Source: Streptomyces chattanoogensis
Lineage (GTDB): Bacteria > Actinomycetota > Actinomycetes > Streptomycetales > Streptomycetaceae
Direction: 5' to 3'
DNA length: 64,000 nucleotides
NCBI RefSeq assembly: GCF_001294335.1
Contig: NZ_LGKG01000159.1
Location: 20,924-84,923, forward strand
The position numbers and the translations under genes are program-made. The notes under the pieces are model-generated. The model did no database searches, was not told the DNA's origin, and saw only the letters and a list, made by a program, of their open reading frames with translations. Below are positions 62,483 through 64,000 of the stretch, piece after piece (position 1 is the stretch's first letter; each line of letters starts with the position of its first letter).

Positions 62483-63445
62483 GTGAGTCCCAACGGCTCC
62501 GACCGCTCGTCGCGGCGCCCGATGCGGCGGAAGCTGCCGCAGGTGCTTGCTGCGGGCCTGGTCCTGGCGACCGCGACTGGTTGCACATATAAGGACTTCC
62601 CCCGCCTCGGCATGCCAACGCCCGTCACCGACGAGGCGCCGCGGATCCTCTCTCTTTGGCAGGGCTCCTGGGCCGCCGCCCTCGCAACGGGCGTGCTGGT
62701 CTGGGGCCTGATCATCTGGAGCGTGATCTTCCACCGCCGCAGCAGGTCCAAGGTGGAGGTCCCCACTCAGACGCGGTACAACATGCCCATCGAGGCGTTG
62801 TACACGATCGTCCCGTTCATCATCATCGCGGTGCTGTTCTACTTCACCGCGCGCGATGAGAGCGATCTCCTCAAGACTTCCAAGAAGCCGGACCACGTCA
62901 TCAACGTGGTGGGCTTCCAGTGGAGCTGGGCGTTCAACTACCTGGAGAACGTGGACGGCAAGAAGTCGACCACCAACATCAACTCCAGCGAACTCTCCGC
63001 GATCCCGGACAAGTGGAAGAAGTCCGCGCCGGCCGGTGCGGAGGGCGTCTACGACGCGGGCATCCCGGGTACCAAGAACCCGCAGACCGGCAACCCGGGC
63101 CCGACCCTGTGGCTGCCGAAGGGCGAGACGGTCCAGTTCGTCCTCACGTCGCGTGATGTCATCCACTCCTTCTGGGTGGTGCCGTTCCTGATGAAGCAGG
63201 ACGTCATCCCGGGCCACACCAACGTCTTCGAGGTGACCCCCAACAAGGAGGGCACCTTCATGGGCAAGTGCGCCGAGCTGTGCGGCGTCGACCACTCCCG
63301 GATGCTCTTCAACGTCAAGGTCGTCTCCCCCGAGCGGTACCGGGAGCACCTGAAGGAGCTGGCCAAGAAGGGCCAGAACGGATACCTGCCGTCCGGCATT
63401 GAGCAGACGGATCACGCCAGGAATGCGGAGACGAAGAACACGTGA
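62483..63445 (+). CDS. ctaC: Cytochrome c oxidase subunit II
   Basis: 320 residues. Carries the CuA centre that takes electrons from cytochrome c or the bc complex. A lipoprotein-type signal (LATATGC lipobox, Cys about 35), two membrane helices (about 60-82 and 100-125) and the CuA site with His in SRDVIHSFW and [15 protein letters not shown] 62483 has GGAAGG upstream. Overlaps ctaD by four bases (GTGA). Confidence 0.95.
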   Translation: MSPNGSDRSSRRPMRRKLPQVLAAGLVLATATGCTYKDFPRLGMPTPVTDEAPRILSLWQGSWAAALATGVLVWGLIIWSVIFHRRSRSKVEVPTQTRYNMPIEALYTIVPFIIIAVLFYFTARDESDLLKTSKKPDHVINVVGFQWSWAFNYLENVDGKKSTTNINSSELSAIPDKWKKSAPAGAEGVYDAGIPGTKNPQTGNPGPTLWLPKGETVQFVLTSRDVIHSFWVVPFLMKQDVIPGHTNVFEVTPNKEGTFMGKCAELCGVDHSRMLFNVKVVSPERYREHLKELAKKGQNGYLPSGIEQTDHARNAETKNT

Positions 63446-64000
63446 GCATCCTCAACGAACCTCAGGGTGCCGCCGCCGATACGGCTCCGGCAGCACCACC
63501 CGTACGCAAGAAGCAACCGGGTATCGCCGCGGTGAAGTGGCTCACCACCACTGACCACAAGACCATCGGCACGATGTACCTGGTCACGTCGTTCGCGTTC
63601 TTCTGCGTCGGCGGCCTGATGGCGCTGCTCATGCGCGCCGAGCTGGCCCGCCCCGGCGAGCAGATCATGACGAACGAGCAGTTCAACCAGGCGTTCACGA
63701 TGCACGGCACGATCATGCTGCTGATGTTCGCGACGCCGCTGTTCGCCGGATTCGCGAACTGGATCATGCCGCCGCTGTCGGACGCGGTCCGCTCGCCGGG
63801 CGTCGGCGCCGACATGTGGATCATGGGTCTGGCCTTCTCCGGCTTCGGCACCATCCTCGGTTCGGTCAACTTCATCACCACGATCATCTGCATGCGCGCG
63901 CCCGGCATGACGATGTTCCGGATGCCGATCTTCACCTGGAACGTGCTGCTGACCGGTGTGCGTTCTTCTCCTTCATGACGTTCCTGATCGCGGTCCCGAC
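63442..64000 (+). pseudogene. ctaD: Cytochrome c oxidase subunit I, internally deleted and frameshifted (partial)
   Basis: Starts GTG 63442 ([19 protein letters not shown], heme His in AFTMHGT). Two losses are visible. At 63769-63774 NWIMP runs directly into [10 protein letters not shown], an in-frame loss of about 45-50 residues that normally contain a membrane helix pair. At 63955-63962 TWNVLLTGV jumps, out of frame, to [12 protein letters not shown], losing about 105-110 residues including the CuB ligands HPEVY and HH. The first frame stops at 63978; homology continues in another frame to the window end. Confidence 0.85.

Overview
The window is high-GC chromosomal DNA from a Streptomyces. 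Coding density, GC-rich third positions, many GTG starts and long perfect GC hairpins between convergent genes all fit. From memory, the gene order glnA, RDD protein, DUF4191 protein, lipA, lipB ... aceE, GntR regulator, sucB, lpdA, pepA, cobS/cobT/cobU, pspA ... nadA, erpA ... ctaC, ctaD follows the S. coelicolor core-chromosome order around glnA. That assignment is recollection and was not searched here.

Region 1 (1-2300) holds a partial 2,4-dienoyl-CoA-reductase-like flavoenzyme, a small carboxymuconolactone-decarboxylase-like protein, and a strong hairpin. I read that hairpin as the original transcription terminator of glnA.

Region 2 (2318-15621) is a 13.3-kb integrative element sitting in the 3' end of glnA. 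A 23-bp piece of the glnA terminus (21/23 identical) is repeated at both ends. Each end also carries a pair of CGGTGCAC boxes spaced exactly 11 bp. Inside are a tyrosine integrase, a Cro/CI-type regulator, an excisionase and a DUF3631 P-loop ATPase. The cargo comes in two blocks. One is a divergent module: HAD phosphatase, SAM methyltransferase, APH-fold kinase and an unknown protein on one side, XRE-TPR regulator and NUDIX hydrolase on the other. The second is a coupled Ser/Thr kinase and coiled-coil membrane protein pair. No TraB/FtsK-like transfer gene is visible.

Region 3 (15.6-30.2 kb) is core chromosome: glnA with a GlnR operator, an RDD membrane protein, DUF4191, lipA and lipB, then regulators and redox enzymes. 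Region 4 (30.25-31.66 kb) is a TnpB-only IS200/IS605-type element. Region 5 (32-40.6 kb) carries aceE, a GntR/FCD regulator, sucB, lpdA and pepA. Lipoate synthesis (lipA/lipB) and its users (lipoylated E2, lpdA) therefore lie in one neighbourhood. Region 6 (40.8-46.6 kb) is the cobalamin nucleotide-loop set cobS, cobT and a metallo-beta-lactamase/cobU fusion, with two membrane proteins and a methyltransferase.

Region 7 (46.8-55.8 kb) has pspA and its PspAA partner, a NarL-type two-component system and a large RND permease. Region 8 (55.8-64 kb) has nadA divergent from erpA, secreted or anchored proteins, a PfkB kinase, a cysteine desulfurase-TusA fusion, and ctaC with the start of ctaD.

Two core genes look damaged. 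sucB loses its catalytic C-terminus at a poly-C tract. ctaD carries an in-frame deletion and a second frameshifting deletion. Either the assembly is wrong at these two places or the genes are broken.
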